DNA from: Alteromonas macleodii
GTDB lineage: Bacteria > Pseudomonadota > Gammaproteobacteria > Enterobacterales > Alteromonadaceae
DNA length: 64,000 bases
Direction of reading: 5' to 3'
Assembly: GCF_903772925.1 (NCBI RefSeq)
Contig: NZ_LR812090.1
Location: 2,252,333-2,316,332, forward strand
The translations under genes and the position numbers were made by a program. The number at the start of each line of letters is the position of its first letter. The stretch's first letter is position 1. Below the pieces are notes generated by a model. It was not told the origin of the DNA. It searched no databases and saw nothing but the letters and a program-made list of their open reading frames with translations. Shown here one piece after another: positions 8,214 to 17,824 of this stretch.

Positions 8214-9089
8214 ATGCAATTATTTGTAAATGATTTGACAGTGATGGACTTCTCTTACCTTTGCCCAAAGCGCGGCATGGTGGGTGAAAGCTGGATTGTC
8301 GATGTGATTTTGGACGGTGAGCTTAATGAAGAGAGCATGGTTCAAGACTTCGGTCACGTGAAAAAGAACTTAAAGCGACTTATTGACGAATATGTCGATC
8401 ATAAGCTTTTAGTACCCGCGGAATACAGCGGTTCAGAGGTTATTCACGATGACGTTACTGAACAGGTAGAGACCCGCTTTACCTGCACCGATGGGCGTAG
8501 CATCATGTTACATTGCCCAGCGGAAGCCTATGCATTCGTTTATTCAGATGAAATAAACATGGAGTCTGTCGGCGTTTACTTAAAAGAAGTGCTAGCAACG
8601 CACCTTCCTGAAAACGTTGAAAACATAACGCTGCATTTGCGCGCAGAAATTATCAACTCACCGTTCTATCACTACACTCACGGACTTAAGAAGCACGATG
8701 GTAACTGTCAGCGCATAGCTCACGGGCACCGTTCTCGCATTGATATTATCTTGGACGGTAAAGTGAGCACGGAAAGTCAGCAATATTGGGCAGACCGTTG
8801 GGCAGACATTTATATTGCAACTCGAGAAGATGAAATTGCCTACAGCGATAGAAAGCTTAAAGGTCAAGTTTCAAATGAAGCGGATTACTACTGTTTTGCT
8901 TACGAGTCGTCTCAGGGCTATTTTGAACTATTAATTCCTAAGTCAGATTGTGAAGTCATCGAAACCGACTCAACGGTTGAGTGTTTAGCTCAGTATCTTC
9001 TTGAAGAACAAAAGAAGCGCACGCCTGATGGAGTTTGCCAAGTAATCGCCTATGAAGGCGTGGGTAAAGGCGCTACGGTTAAAGGCTAG
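8214..9089 (+). CDS. Tandem 6-pyruvoyl-tetrahydropterin synthase/QueD-like protein
   Basis: The protein has 291 residues, about twice the length of QueD, and contains two PTPS-like halves. The first half keeps the QueD segment with the catalytic Asp-His (VQDFGHVKKNLKRLIDEYVD, ending in DHKLL) but lacks the zinc ligands. The second half has the zinc-site pattern, a histidine in YTHG, then C-x5-HGH in NCQRIAHGHRSR, and a late glutamate in VIAYEG, but lacks the DxG...DH segment. The two halves are thus complementary and could build one composite site. A role in queuosine or another pterin-derived pathway is possible, but no queuosine genes are adjacent. The M23 peptidase gene follows after 34 bp. 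Confidence 0.72.
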   Translation: MQLFVNDLTVMDFSYLCPKRGMVGESWIVDVILDGELNEESMVQDFGHVKKNLKRLIDEYVDHKLLVPAEYSGSEVIHDDVTEQVETRFTCTDGRSIMLHCPAEAYAFVYSDEINMESVGVYLKEVLATHLPENVENITLHLRAEIINSPFYHYTHGLKKHDGNCQRIAHGHRSRIDIILDGKVSTESQQYWADRWADIYIATREDEIAYSDRKLKGQVSNEADYYCFAYESSQGYFELLIPKSDCEVIETDSTVECLAQYLLEEQKKRTPDGVCQVIAYEGVGKGATVKG

Positions 9090-9123
9090 CGTTAGCAGAA
9101 AGCAGTAAAGGACAGGGCACAAT

Positions 9124-10080
9124 ATGGCTACCACACATACTAAAGGCACGTTAACTAACCCAATAATCAGCGTAATAACAAGAGCGTTGGGTAAGAAAAT
9201 TCCAAGTGCATTAACGTGTATTTTTGCAATGGGTGTAATTACCGTAAGCCCTGTTGCGACTGCGGCAATTGCTACGAATAATGATACTGAAATATCGTCT
9301 GACCCAGCCCAAGATAAAAACCCGATTGAAGTTTCGCTAAATGGTAAATTTACCCAAGGCGCCTTGTTACGTGGTCAGGCACCAGCAGGCGCTACGGTCA
9401 CTCTTAATGGCGAGCCAGTGCAGACAAACAAGGACGGCAAATTTGTTGTGGGTTTTGAAAGAGAAGCACCTCTTCAGCAACGTTTAATAGTGAAGCTAGA
9501 TAATGGTAAAACGTGGAAACGCGACATCACCCTTGAAAAGCGCGAGTACAATATTCAGCGCATTGATGGTTTAGAGCAGAAAATGGTTACGCCGCCTGCT
9601 GAGGTAACTGCACGGATAAAACGAGATAACGTCAACGTTGGCAAAGCGCGCAGCGGAAATAGCGATTTAGACGCTTTATTCACCCGTTTTGAGTGGCCAG
9701 CTAAAGGTAGAATATCTGGCGTGTATGGTAGTCAACGCATATTAAATGGTGTGCCGAAATGGCCGCATTACGGCGTAGATATCGCTAACAAAACAGGCAC
9801 CCCCGTATATGCGCCTGTGGATGGTGTGGTTACCATGGCCGACGATCTCTATTACTCAGGTAACACCCTGATTCTAGACCACGGTATGCGTGTTTTTTCA
9901 ACGTTTTTGCATATGGATAGCTTCACAGTTGAGGTAGGCGATACCGTCAAGCAAGGTGAACAGATTGGAACGATTGGGTCCACTGGCCGCTCCACCGGTC
10001 CGCACTTGGACTGGCGTATTAACTTAGGGAAAACTCGATTAGATCCGCAGACCATAATTTCTGGTTCCCCCGAACAGTAA
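9124..10080 (+). CDS. M23 family (LytM-type) peptidase, exported
   Basis: This 318-residue protein has a hydrophobic export segment at about residues 28-48, an Ig-like beta region (65-140) and a C-terminal M23 domain (about 190-310). The zinc/catalytic residues are H215-x3-D219 in HYGVD, H263 in FLHMD and H294 in TGPHLDW. The last ligand of the usual HLH motif is D296 rather than histidine, a variant I recall from other gammaproteobacterial M23 proteins. It probably acts on, or regulates enzymes acting on, peptidoglycan in the periplasm. Whether it is active or a degenerate activator like EnvC cannot be decided from sequence. Confidence 0.88.
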   Translation: MATTHTKGTLTNPIISVITRALGKKIPSALTCIFAMGVITVSPVATAAIATNNDTEISSDPAQDKNPIEVSLNGKFTQGALLRGQAPAGATVTLNGEPVQTNKDGKFVVGFEREAPLQQRLIVKLDNGKTWKRDITLEKREYNIQRIDGLEQKMVTPPAEVTARIKRDNVNVGKARSGNSDLDALFTRFEWPAKGRISGVYGSQRILNGVPKWPHYGVDIANKTGTPVYAPVDGVVTMADDLYYSGNTLILDHGMRVFSTFLHMDSFTVEVGDTVKQGEQIGTIGSTGRSTGPHLDWRINLGKTRLDPQTIISGSPEQ

Positions 10081-10119
10081 ATCCCTATAGATCTCAGTGC
10101 TTAAAGCAGTAAAGAAAAG

Positions 10120-10152
10120 GCGCTTTCAGGTAAAATCCGAAGGCGCATTTTT
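10120..10152 (+). terminator. Rho-independent terminator after the M23 peptidase gene
   Basis: The arms GCGCTTTC and GAAGGCGC pair at seven of eight positions and are followed by an A and five Ts. They lie about 40 bp after the stop codon of the M23 peptidase gene. Confidence 0.6.
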
Positions 10153-10207
10153 AGTAATCTTTTTAAGTATTCTTTTTTGTATTTTTTATTAGTAATAATG
10201 CGTTACT

Positions 10208-12031
10208 TTATTTACCTAACCACTTATTAAGTTTCTCTTCATCAGTAATTTCAAAGTATGCCATTTCTTGTCTAGCCCGAGTGATTTCAAGAGGCAGCGT
10301 TAAAAGTCGCCCATCGCGAATAAGCGTTATGTCTACCGTCGATGTCTGCGGGTTATCCAATAAGCGCTGTAGCTTTTGAGCGGTAACAATATGGCCGTCT
10401 AGAGCAATAATGACATCGTTTAAAAGAATACCTGCCTTCATCGCAGCAAGACCTTCAAATACCTGAACTACCGTTAGTCCAAACGATGCGGCTTTTAACG
10501 TGGCGCCAAGCTGATTTTTAATTGAAGGTAGCTGTGAAAAACCCCCTTTATCGTCAGCTGAGACACGTGTACGGGTGTTGTAATTAACGCCCATGTCAGA
10601 AACCAGTGCAGCCAATTCAACATCGTCAGTACCATAAACTACACGGTCTAAATAGTCTGAAACATCAATGCCAAAATGGGAACTGCACAGCGACTGAATC
10701 ACGTTATCGGGTGTGCCACACTCGTCAACGCCATAATGCTTCCAGAGCAGTTGCATTAAGTTGTCTAAGGTTACTTGGTTGTTTGACCTTTTGCGAAGCA
10801 GTAAATCTAGCCCAAGGGCAATAATGCCGCCTTTGGTATAATAACTAACAATATTATTAGTAGCGCTCGCATCTTGTTTGTAAAATTTTGTCCAAGCGTC
10901 AAAGCTACTTTCAGCTGCACTTTGTTTAAAGCGCCCAGCGTTTTGTAACAGACGACTGACATTTTGAGCCACAATATCGAGGTATTTTTGAGGCTCAATA
11001 ACACCAGCTCTTGCTAGGGTTACGTCATCGTAAAAGCTTGTAAAACCTTCATAAATCCAAAGCTGGTTGGTGTAGGTTTCCTGAGATAAATCAGGCTTAA
11101 CCATAACCTCAGGCTTGATGCGCTTCACATGCCATGTATGAAAGAATTCATGACTACACAAGCTTAAGAAGGTTATGTAGCTGTCGGTTTTGTTTTCGCC
11201 TTCACCTATCTGTGGCAAATCAAAACGCGGATAAAGAAGGGCGGTTGAGTGCTTATGCTCTAAACCACCAAAGCCGTTATCGGCAAGCAGAGTCATAAAC
11301 AGATAATTATTTATGGGTTGTGGAGCACCAAACAAATCCAAGTGGTGCTTGCAAATAGGTGTGAGGTCTCTAGCTATGCGCGGGTAATCGATATTGTTGT
11401 TGCCTGAGAAAAGCAACGTAAAAGTAATACCGTCTACGTCGAAGCTGTGGGTGTCTGCAATACCAACGTAAATAGGGTGGTCTATGAGTTCATCATAATT
11501 TTTTTCGGCGTAATGCCAGCGCTTCGAACTCGTACTTTCGCTGCGAATTGGCATAGAGGTGTAGGCCGTCCAATTTGCGGTAGATGGGTCACTATCATCG
11601 AGTTCAATGTCTAGTTTGCAGGCTGATTGCTCAAAACCCGAAACGCGTAAAAACGCACTCGTACCATTTATAAATGCGTACTGATCGTTCATAAAGGCGG
11701 AGCGAATTGACAAGTCATTGGCATAAACCGTGTAGTTAACGGTGCAAGGTTTACCGTCAGTTTCAACACGCCACGTTTGTTTATCGAGCTTAGTTACCGG
11801 AACGCTATCGGAGTTTTCGTCGCTAGAATTCTCTATGTGGCTGGTACTTAACGTAGCACTCAATCTAATTATGCTTTTCGCGAAGTCGCGAACCATGTAG
11901 CTTCCTGGGATCCAGCTTGGAAGAGTAAGTGTTAGCGATGAATCTTTATGTTCAGGAATGTGTAGCGCAACAGTAAATTGGTGTGCACGCCAATTTGAAA
12001 TAGTTAACGTATAGTGAAGAGCAGAAGGCAT
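10208..12031 (-). CDS. M61 family glycyl aminopeptidase-like protein with PDZ domain
   Basis: The protein has 607 residues. An N-terminal beta domain (1-190) carries the family signature PSWIPGSYMVRDF. A thermolysin-like catalytic domain has zinc motif H294-E295-x2-H298 and the upstream substrate-binding motif GGLEH (255-259). A C-terminal PDZ domain (about 505-590) includes GILLNDVIIALDGH. No signal peptide is seen, so it is probably cytoplasmic. M61 enzymes trim glycine- and alanine-rich peptides. It is convergent with the M23 peptidase gene and divergent from the PilZ gene. Confidence 0.93.
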   Translation of the reverse strand: MPSALHYTLTISNWRAHQFTVALHIPEHKDSSLTLTLPSWIPGSYMVRDFAKSIIRLSATLSTSHIENSSDENSDSVPVTKLDKQTWRVETDGKPCTVNYTVYANDLSIRSAFMNDQYAFINGTSAFLRVSGFEQSACKLDIELDDSDPSTANWTAYTSMPIRSESTSSKRWHYAEKNYDELIDHPIYVGIADTHSFDVDGITFTLLFSGNNNIDYPRIARDLTPICKHHLDLFGAPQPINNYLFMTLLADNGFGGLEHKHSTALLYPRFDLPQIGEGENKTDSYITFLSLCSHEFFHTWHVKRIKPEVMVKPDLSQETYTNQLWIYEGFTSFYDDVTLARAGVIEPQKYLDIVAQNVSRLLQNAGRFKQSAAESSFDAWTKFYKQDASATNNIVSYYTKGGIIALGLDLLLRKRSNNQVTLDNLMQLLWKHYGVDECGTPDNVIQSLCSSHFGIDVSDYLDRVVYGTDDVELAALVSDMGVNYNTRTRVSADDKGGFSQLPSIKNQLGATLKAASFGLTVVQVFEGLAAMKAGILLNDVIIALDGHIVTAQKLQRLLDNPQTSTVDITLIRDGRLLTLPLEITRARQEMAYFEITDEEKLNKWLGK

Positions 12032-12220
12032 AGACGTCCAATAGGGTAAAAAAACGATACCTTAACTATATCAACCTATTAGGTTAATCCCAATAGATAG
12101 GCAAGCAGCCTGTAGATCTTTACGTTTATAGAAGTCGGTTTACCATCATAGTGTTGATAAGTTTTGATTTGATGCGTAAATTGGATGAACTTACATTAAA
12201 CCCAGCAATAACAAATACAA

Positions 12221-12904
12221 ATGGCTGACAAAATACAAAGCGACTTATTGAACGAAGATAATTTGGAATCGTTGCGAACGCTAGTCCCTGGCGATATCGT
12301 CGACTTGCAAATTGCGATGCCTGCTGCGCCGAAGCGTGTAAAGACAGAATACGTAGGCATGCTTACAGATGAGTGCTTGCTTTTTCATATCCCCACCTCG
12401 GCCAAGTGGATAACCGTTCGCGATGCACTCACTGTAGGTAATGAGGTTGTCGTTCGTTCTATACTTGAAGGCGATACTGGCCAAGTAATTGCCTTCAAAG
12501 TAAAAGTTTTAAAGTTGCTCGCTAAGCCTTCAGGTTTACTTATAACAACGTTTCCTAAACGCATCGAAAGTATAGGGCTTCGCGCGGTTAAGCGCGCGCA
12601 ATTGGGCGTATCTGTAACATTGGAGTCTGAAGTGTATCCAGAAGATGAAAATGTGACAGGTATAATCATTGATTTGAGTGAAAAAGGATGCAAAGTTGCA
12701 CTTCAGGTCAAGCCAAATTGGCCTGTAATGCTTGATGAAGCCGAAGTTCGGCTAAACTATTCGTTAGACGGTAAAGAAGTAGCCCTCACAGCAAGGGTTA
12801 AAAACCATAAGCATGAAAGCGATATGGTTTATTATGGGCTCGCCTTTACCTGTGATGAAAAACTGATAAAAACGCTGTTGTCCCGACATACATTGTTGAC
12901 CTAG
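12221..12904 (+). CDS. PilZ-domain c-di-GMP-binding protein (YcgR-like flagellar brake type)
   Basis: The 227-residue protein has an N-terminal YcgR-like beta domain (about 15-115) and a C-terminal PilZ domain (about 120-225). The two c-di-GMP-binding elements are present: R-x3-R in RAVKR (near 123-127) and the D-x-S-x2-G motif DLSEKG (near 151). YcgR-type proteins slow flagellar rotation or link c-di-GMP to surface behaviour. No flagellar gene is nearby, so the target is unknown. The gene stands alone with 189 bp upstream. Confidence 0.82.
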   Translation: MADKIQSDLLNEDNLESLRTLVPGDIVDLQIAMPAAPKRVKTEYVGMLTDECLLFHIPTSAKWITVRDALTVGNEVVVRSILEGDTGQVIAFKVKVLKLLAKPSGLLITTFPKRIESIGLRAVKRAQLGVSVTLESEVYPEDENVTGIIIDLSEKGCKVALQVKPNWPVMLDEAEVRLNYSLDGKEVALTARVKNHKHESDMVYYGLAFTCDEKLIKTLLSRHTLLT

Positions 12905-12968
12905 TGGTTCGTTAAACATGTTTTCGGGGCGATTTAGATAATTATTAAAAACAGGCAAAGGGGCAGGT

Positions 12969-13430
12969 ATGAGAAGCATTGAGCGGCTTTTAATGCAGTA
13001 TGGCGAAAGCCATCAAAACAAAACGAACGTTATCATTCACGCTATCGCCGTACCAAGTATTTACTTCGTTTCTATTGGCTTGCTGTGGAGTTTGCCGGTA
13101 CCGGATTTTATAGCCCAGTTTGATATAACCTGGGCACACATTATTGCAGTCCCCGTGCTCTATTATTACTTCATGTTGTCTGGGCCAATAGGTGCAGCAA
13201 TGACACTGCTCACCATATTATGCTTTGGCGCTGTTAATACGTTAGAGCACTTTAATATCTCAGTATGGTTATTCTCCTTAGTTTTGTTTGTCGTCATGTG
13301 GGTATTGCAGTTTATTGGACACCATATAGAAGGCAAAAAACCATCGTTCTTCGAAGATCTACGCTTCCTTTTAGTTGGTCCTGCTTGGTGGTGGGTTCAC
13401 TGGCTTAAGAGAATGAACATAAGCTATTAA
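12969..13430 (+). CDS. Mpo1-like (DUF962) membrane protein
   Basis: This 153-residue membrane protein starts with SIERLLMQYGESHQN, the typical DUF962/Mpo1 N-terminus, and has about four hydrophobic helices. The conserved histidines of the family are visible in SHQNKTNVIIH and IGHHIEGKKPSFFED, followed by GPAWWW. Yeast Mpo1 is an Fe(II) dioxygenase that alpha-oxidises 2-hydroxy fatty acids, and the shared histidines suggest the same chemistry here. The bacterial role is not established. It follows the PilZ gene by 64 bp and could be co-transcribed with it. Confidence 0.85.
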   Translation: MRSIERLLMQYGESHQNKTNVIIHAIAVPSIYFVSIGLLWSLPVPDFIAQFDITWAHIIAVPVLYYYFMLSGPIGAAMTLLTILCFGAVNTLEHFNISVWLFSLVLFVVMWVLQFIGHHIEGKKPSFFEDLRFLLVGPAWWWVHWLKRMNISY

Positions 13431-13570
13431 TATAAGCGACGTTCTTTTGAAAAATGCTTAATTTCAAGAATTTGCCCTGCGACCAGAGGCATAAGGTGTA
13501 CGACCAAGCCGCTTGGGTCACAGCAAGGCTGGCGTATAATCTTCATATTAGTTTTTAAATTGGTAATAAT

Positions 13571-14644
13571 GTGAGTCGCTTTCAGCGTGTAATAGAAAGT
13601 AATGAACGGTTATTTTGGACGTTGCACAGCGCAGGCTGGGCAGGGTTTGCGATAATTTATTACATCGGTTCGTTTCTTCATGATGTAAGGCCCATTTGGG
13701 TTTTTATAATCATGCTAAACGCCTATGCAGGGTGGTTGTTAACCATTCCACTGCGCTACATTTATCGTTGGGCAAGGAAACAATCGCCGCTAAACATGAT
13801 CATAATAGTGATAGTGTCGTGTTATCTAATAGCGTTATTGTGGGCAGTAGTGAAAAACATTAACTACTGGGAAATATATAAACACGGGTATCGCCCAGAC
13901 GAATGGTATATGTATTTCACCAACACCATTAACTCATTGATAATGGTCGGCTGCTGGAGTGGTGTGTACTTCGGCATCAAAAACTTTCAGATGCTGCAAA
14001 AAGAAAAGCAAAATGCGCTTAAAGCCAGCACCATGGCTCACCAGGCGCACATCAAAATGCTTCGCTATCAGCTTAACCCGCATTTTCTTTTTAATACGCT
14101 GAATGCTATTTCTACCCTTATCCTTTTGAAAGAAAATGATACGGCGGAGGCTATGGTCTCGCGCTTAAGTGATTTCTTGCGCTACTCGCTAGACAATGAC
14201 CCGATAAAACGCGTCCCGTTAGGTCAAGAGATAAAGGCGTTAAGACTTTATCTTGAAATAGAAAAGGTGCGTTTTGATGATAGGTTAGATGTACAGTGGG
14301 ATATCGACGAAGAGTGCGAAAGTGCGCTTGTACCCAGTATGATCTTGCAGCCAATTATTGAAAATTCAATAAAGCATGCCATATCTAAGATGGAAAATGG
14401 TGGTCGTATTTCCATAACGGCACGTACGTTTGGTAATGATTTATTGATGGACGTGGCTGATAACGGCCCAGGCGCAGATATCAAAGATGGCAACCTTAGC
14501 CGTGAAAATGGTGTGGGCTTAGCCAACATAAAAGAGCGTTTGCAATCCCTTTATCATCGTAATTTTGCATTCTCTATAGAACACAATCAGCCTTCCGGTG
14601 TGCGGGTTAGAATTCGCATACCGTATGAAGTTAAGGACGTATAA
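13571..14644 (+). CDS. LytS/AlgZ-type sensor histidine kinase
   Basis: The protein has 357 residues, four or five N-terminal transmembrane helices (about 12-140), a short linker helix and a His_kinase (PF06580-type) domain. The phosphoacceptor motif is YQLNPHFLFNTLNAIS. The ATP-binding lid region includes LQPIIENSIKHA (N box) and DNGPG (G1 box). The start is GTG 13571, because the ATG two bases upstream is immediately closed by a stop in its frame. It sits directly before the LytTR response regulator gene, with one base between its stop and that ATG, so the two form a cognate pair. The signal is unknown. Confidence 0.93.
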   Translation: MSRFQRVIESNERLFWTLHSAGWAGFAIIYYIGSFLHDVRPIWVFIIMLNAYAGWLLTIPLRYIYRWARKQSPLNMIIIVIVSCYLIALLWAVVKNINYWEIYKHGYRPDEWYMYFTNTINSLIMVGCWSGVYFGIKNFQMLQKEKQNALKASTMAHQAHIKMLRYQLNPHFLFNTLNAISTLILLKENDTAEAMVSRLSDFLRYSLDNDPIKRVPLGQEIKALRLYLEIEKVRFDDRLDVQWDIDEECESALVPSMILQPIIENSIKHAISKMENGGRISITARTFGNDLLMDVADNGPGADIKDGNLSRENGVGLANIKERLQSLYHRNFAFSIEHNQPSGVRVRIRIPYEVKDV

Positions 14645-14645
14645 C

Positions 14646-15473
14646 ATGACAAAGCAAGTGATTAAAACCATTGTAGTGGACGACGAACCTTTAGCGCGCA
14701 GAGGCCTTCGTGCAAGGTTGGAACGTCATGATGATGTACAGGTTCTTGCAGAATGTCAGAACGGTCTTGAAGCTGTGAGCAGTATTTCTCAACATCGTCC
14801 AGACTTAGTGTTTTTAGACATTCAAATGCCGGGTTTGAATGGCTTTCAAGTAATTCACAAGCTTCGTGAATTAAAGCAGCCAATTCCAATGATTGTTTTC
14901 GTAACTGCCTACGATAACTATGCGATTAAAGCTTTTGACATACACGCGCTAGACTATCTGTTAAAGCCAGCGGACGATGAGCGTCTTGGCGCCGCGTTAG
15001 ATAAGGTTCGTGAATACTTCTCAACACAACATCAAGATGAGCAGTCTCAAAAGTTGGTGAGCCTAGTGGCTGAACTAACCGGTGATGATTGCGAGGAAAT
15101 TCTACGTAAATTAGCTAGCGGAGAGCCGGTTGAGACGAACCCTTACCCTGATGTTTTAGCTATCAAAGATGGTTCAGAAGTAACCCGTGTAAACGTACAA
15201 GACATTCAATGGATTGATGCAGCAGGCGATTATATGTGCGTACATGCGCTTGATGGCATGCACATAATGCGTAAAACCATGAAAGAGCTTGAGCAAGAAC
15301 TAAACCCACAATTTTTCGTTCGCGTGCACCGTTCTGCCATAGCTAATATTCGTTTTGTTAAAAAGCTAGTCAGTCACATCAGTGGCGAGTACCACTTAAT
15401 ACTCCAAAACGATACAGAACTTAAGGTAAGCCGCAGTCACCGCGATAAAGTCAAAGCGGCTATGAAAATGTAA
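14646..15473 (+). CDS. LytTR (AlgR/LytR) response regulator
   Basis: This is the partner of the preceding LytS-type kinase. Residues 1-120 are a receiver with acidic pair D12/D13, phosphoacceptor D58 in LVFLDIQMPG and lysine in LLKPAD. Residues about 170-272 are a LytTR DNA-binding domain (WIDAAGDYMCVH, RVHRSAIAN, LKVSRSHR). An in-frame start at 14598 would overlap the kinase by 47 bases. ATG 14646 gives the normal family N-terminus and is preferred, giving 275 residues. Its target genes are not evident nearby. Confidence 0.94.
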   Translation: MTKQVIKTIVVDDEPLARRGLRARLERHDDVQVLAECQNGLEAVSSISQHRPDLVFLDIQMPGLNGFQVIHKLRELKQPIPMIVFVTAYDNYAIKAFDIHALDYLLKPADDERLGAALDKVREYFSTQHQDEQSQKLVSLVAELTGDDCEEILRKLASGEPVETNPYPDVLAIKDGSEVTRVNVQDIQWIDAAGDYMCVHALDGMHIMRKTMKELEQELNPQFFVRVHRSAIANIRFVKKLVSHISGEYHLILQNDTELKVSRSHRDKVKAAMKM

Positions 15474-15497
15474 CCTAGCTCAAGTAGTAAAATGTTT

Positions 15498-15531
15498 AAG
15501 GCGTTGTTTAGAAATAGACAACGCCTTTTTT
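15498..15531 (+). terminator. Rho-independent terminator after the LytTR regulator
   Basis: Perfect ten-base arms AAGGCGTTGT and ACAACGCCTT enclose a ten-base loop and lead into six Ts, 25 bp after the regulator stop codon. This is a classic intrinsic terminator on the plus strand. Confidence 0.9.
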
Positions 15532-15608
15532 GTTTGTGGTTTTCAGTAACTAACTATGCGGATTGGTAAACGCTTCTTGTTTTCTAATTATAGCCTCTAA
15601 CCGTCAAT

Positions 15609-16613
15609 TCAGTTGCTGCTGTATCGCTCATTCATAAGCGTAAGCATAGCGTCAACACGTGCCTCGTTAAGAGGTTTGGTATCTTCCCACGTTTTGTTAA
15701 GGGGGACAGTAACAGGGCGTTGATTTACTTCACCTACCATAATGTTAGTAATGTCACTGCCGACTAGACTTATTGCGAATTCTCCAAGTGTCGTTGCGAG
15801 CAACCTGTCTTGGGCAACAGGTGAGCCACCACGCTGAACATGGCCTAAGGTTACCGGCCTGACGTCACTGATATCGTGGCTCTGTAATGCCTCAGTAAGG
15901 CCAGCTAAGCCATTTGGCCATACGTTTTCAGCAACGACGACGATGAAACTAACTGGTCCTTTTAACGCGCGCTGGGCTTTTATTTGGGCAACAAGTTTCT
16001 CTATTTCTTTTTCAGCAGATTCAAAAAATTCCGGTACAACCACGTAGTCGGCTGCAGAAGAGAGTGCAGCATTCAATGCTAAAAAGCCCGCGTTCCTGCC
16101 CATGACTTCTATAAGAAATATACGCTCAAATGCATCTGCAGTATCTCGAACTTTATCGATAGAACTCATCGCAGTGTCTATAGCGGTAAAATAGCCGATG
16201 GTTGAATCTGTGCCGCTAATGTCGTTATCTATCGTGCCGGGAATTCCTAAAATTTGGCCGTCCCATTCTTTCCCTAATTCCGCTGCACCTCGAAATGAGC
16301 CGTCGCCGCCAATCACAATAAGCGTATCAATTTCTGCTTTCATCAAATTGTTAGCTGCTTTTTTAATTCCTTCTTGGCGCTTAAGCTCTTTGCACCTTGC
16401 ACTGTGCAAAATGGTACCGCCTTGTTGGATCAAGTTGTGGGTAGTGTCAAGCGATAGGGGAATGTACTCTTGTTGCAACAGTCCATTGTAACCATGCTTA
16501 TAGCCAAGCAGCGTATAGTTAGCTTTCTGGCATGCGATAATTGCAGCACGTATACATGCATTCATACCTGGTGCGTCGCCACCAGAGGTTAAAATTGCGA
16601 CACGTTTTGACAC
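15609..16613 (-). CDS. pfkA: ATP-dependent 6-phosphofructokinase
   Basis: PfkA phosphorylates fructose 6-phosphate to the 1,6-bisphosphate, the committed glycolytic step. The 334-residue protein shows the PFKA motifs SGGDAPGMN (10-18), GGDGS (102-106; glycine after the aspartate marks ATP rather than pyrophosphate use), PGTIDNDI (catalytic D129), and EVMGRNAGF. The effector-site segment LGHVQRGGSP is also present. It is a single-gene unit flanked upstream by a 211-bp gap that must contain its promoter and that of the divergent lipoprotein gene. Confidence 0.96.
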   Translation of the reverse strand: MSKRVAILTSGGDAPGMNACIRAAIIACQKANYTLLGYKHGYNGLLQQEYIPLSLDTTHNLIQQGGTILHSARCKELKRQEGIKKAANNLMKAEIDTLIVIGGDGSFRGAAELGKEWDGQILGIPGTIDNDISGTDSTIGYFTAIDTAMSSIDKVRDTADAFERIFLIEVMGRNAGFLALNAALSSAADYVVVPEFFESAEKEIEKLVAQIKAQRALKGPVSFIVVVAENVWPNGLAGLTEALQSHDISDVRPVTLGHVQRGGSPVAQDRLLATTLGEFAISLVGSDITNIMVGEVNQRPVTVPLNKTWEDTKPLNEARVDAMLTLMNERYSSN

Positions 16614-16824
16614 ATTAAAGTCCTTCTTTTTACCAGTATTACAGTTAAGGTAACGTTAAGGTAACAAGACGTAAAGTGAACATCTGTATTGTAGAGAATT
16701 TAAATAATTTAAAATAATAAAGCAGACCGAGTAGCGAACGCTTCACCACCCACGTCTGTTTTTTAATTGAGTTTATATAAGCGAATTTGCAGCAAATGAC
16801 GTAGTTAACAAAAAAGGATGAGTT

Positions 16825-17667
16825 ATGCGTGTACTGTTAGTATTTATTTCTGTTGTGTTTCTTGCATCATGTAGTTCCAAATTGGCCTACAACAACCTGG
16901 ATTGGTGGGTTTACTGGTACATGGACGACTATATTGAACTTAAAGATGAGCAAGAAGAAAAATTTGATGACTATCTTCAAAACTGGCTACGCTGGCACAA
17001 AACCTCTGAACTTAAACGTTACCAAGCTCAACTTACCGATATTAAACGTCAAATAAAAGAAGGGACCTTAGATTCAAACTCTGTCCATGAACACCTTGCA
17101 AACGCAAGAGCGCATTGGGAAAGAGTGCGTAATGAAGTTAGCCCTGAATTAGCAGAAATAGCCAAAACGCTCGATGATGAACAAGTTGTTACGCTTTTTG
17201 CCGCCCTCGAAAAAGATAACAAAGAGGAGGAAGAAGAGCGAAAAGAGGCGCTGGAAAAGTCTGAAGAAGAACGGTTAAAAGAGCGTGTCGAGCGCATTGA
17301 GGAGACCATCAGTGAACGCATAGGCAAGCTAACTAGCGAACAAAAGCAAATTGTTGACTCTTACGCGACTCAGTTCATTCCCACGGGAGGAGAGTGGTTA
17401 ACCTATCGCAGAAATATACAAAATGCGGCGCGAAAATTATTTGTAACCCGTAAATTTAACGATAAATTTGAAACGGAACTGGTTGTTCTAATGCAAAACT
17501 CAGATAGCTATAAAAGCGATGTTTACAAGCAAAGCAGCGCACATAACATGACCGTTAGCGCTGCGTTAATATCTGAGCTTTTCACCACGCTAACTGACGA
17601 GCAGCGAGAAACCCTTATAGAAAGTATTGATGACCTAATTGACACTATAGAAAATTTTAGAGACTAA
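16825..17667 (+). CDS. DUF6279 family lipoprotein
   Basis: The N-terminus is a lipoprotein signal with lipobox LASC and lipidated C16. The mature region is rich in charged helices and begins KLAYNNLDWWVYWYMDDYI, the recognisable opening of the DUF6279 family. A strongly charged coiled-coil segment (about 125-165, Glu/Lys/Arg runs) follows. The function of the family is unknown. The protein is 280 residues long with no retention aspartate at +2 (S17), so outer-membrane sorting is likely. It is divergent from pfkA. Confidence 0.85.
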   Translation: MRVLLVFISVVFLASCSSKLAYNNLDWWVYWYMDDYIELKDEQEEKFDDYLQNWLRWHKTSELKRYQAQLTDIKRQIKEGTLDSNSVHEHLANARAHWERVRNEVSPELAEIAKTLDDEQVVTLFAALEKDNKEEEEERKEALEKSEEERLKERVERIEETISERIGKLTSEQKQIVDSYATQFIPTGGEWLTYRRNIQNAARKLFVTRKFNDKFETELVVLMQNSDSYKSDVYKQSSAHNMTVSAALISELFTTLTDEQRETLIESIDDLIDTIENFRD

Positions 17668-17824
17668 GTTGGTATTACAAATAGATACTAATCCAAAGTA
17701 GAATTACACAAATCAGCGCTAAACAAAGCTTGGCTCAGATGTACTAGCTCAGAGTTTATGGGCCAAGCTCGTTTATGGTTATTCGTTTGGGTTAGCTCGT
17801 TAATACAAGCTCATTTGTATTGAC

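Noticed and set aside
14598..14645. Extended N-terminus of the LytTR regulator
   Set aside because: The extra 16 codons overlap the kinase gene and do not belong to the receiver fold; ATG 14646 fits.
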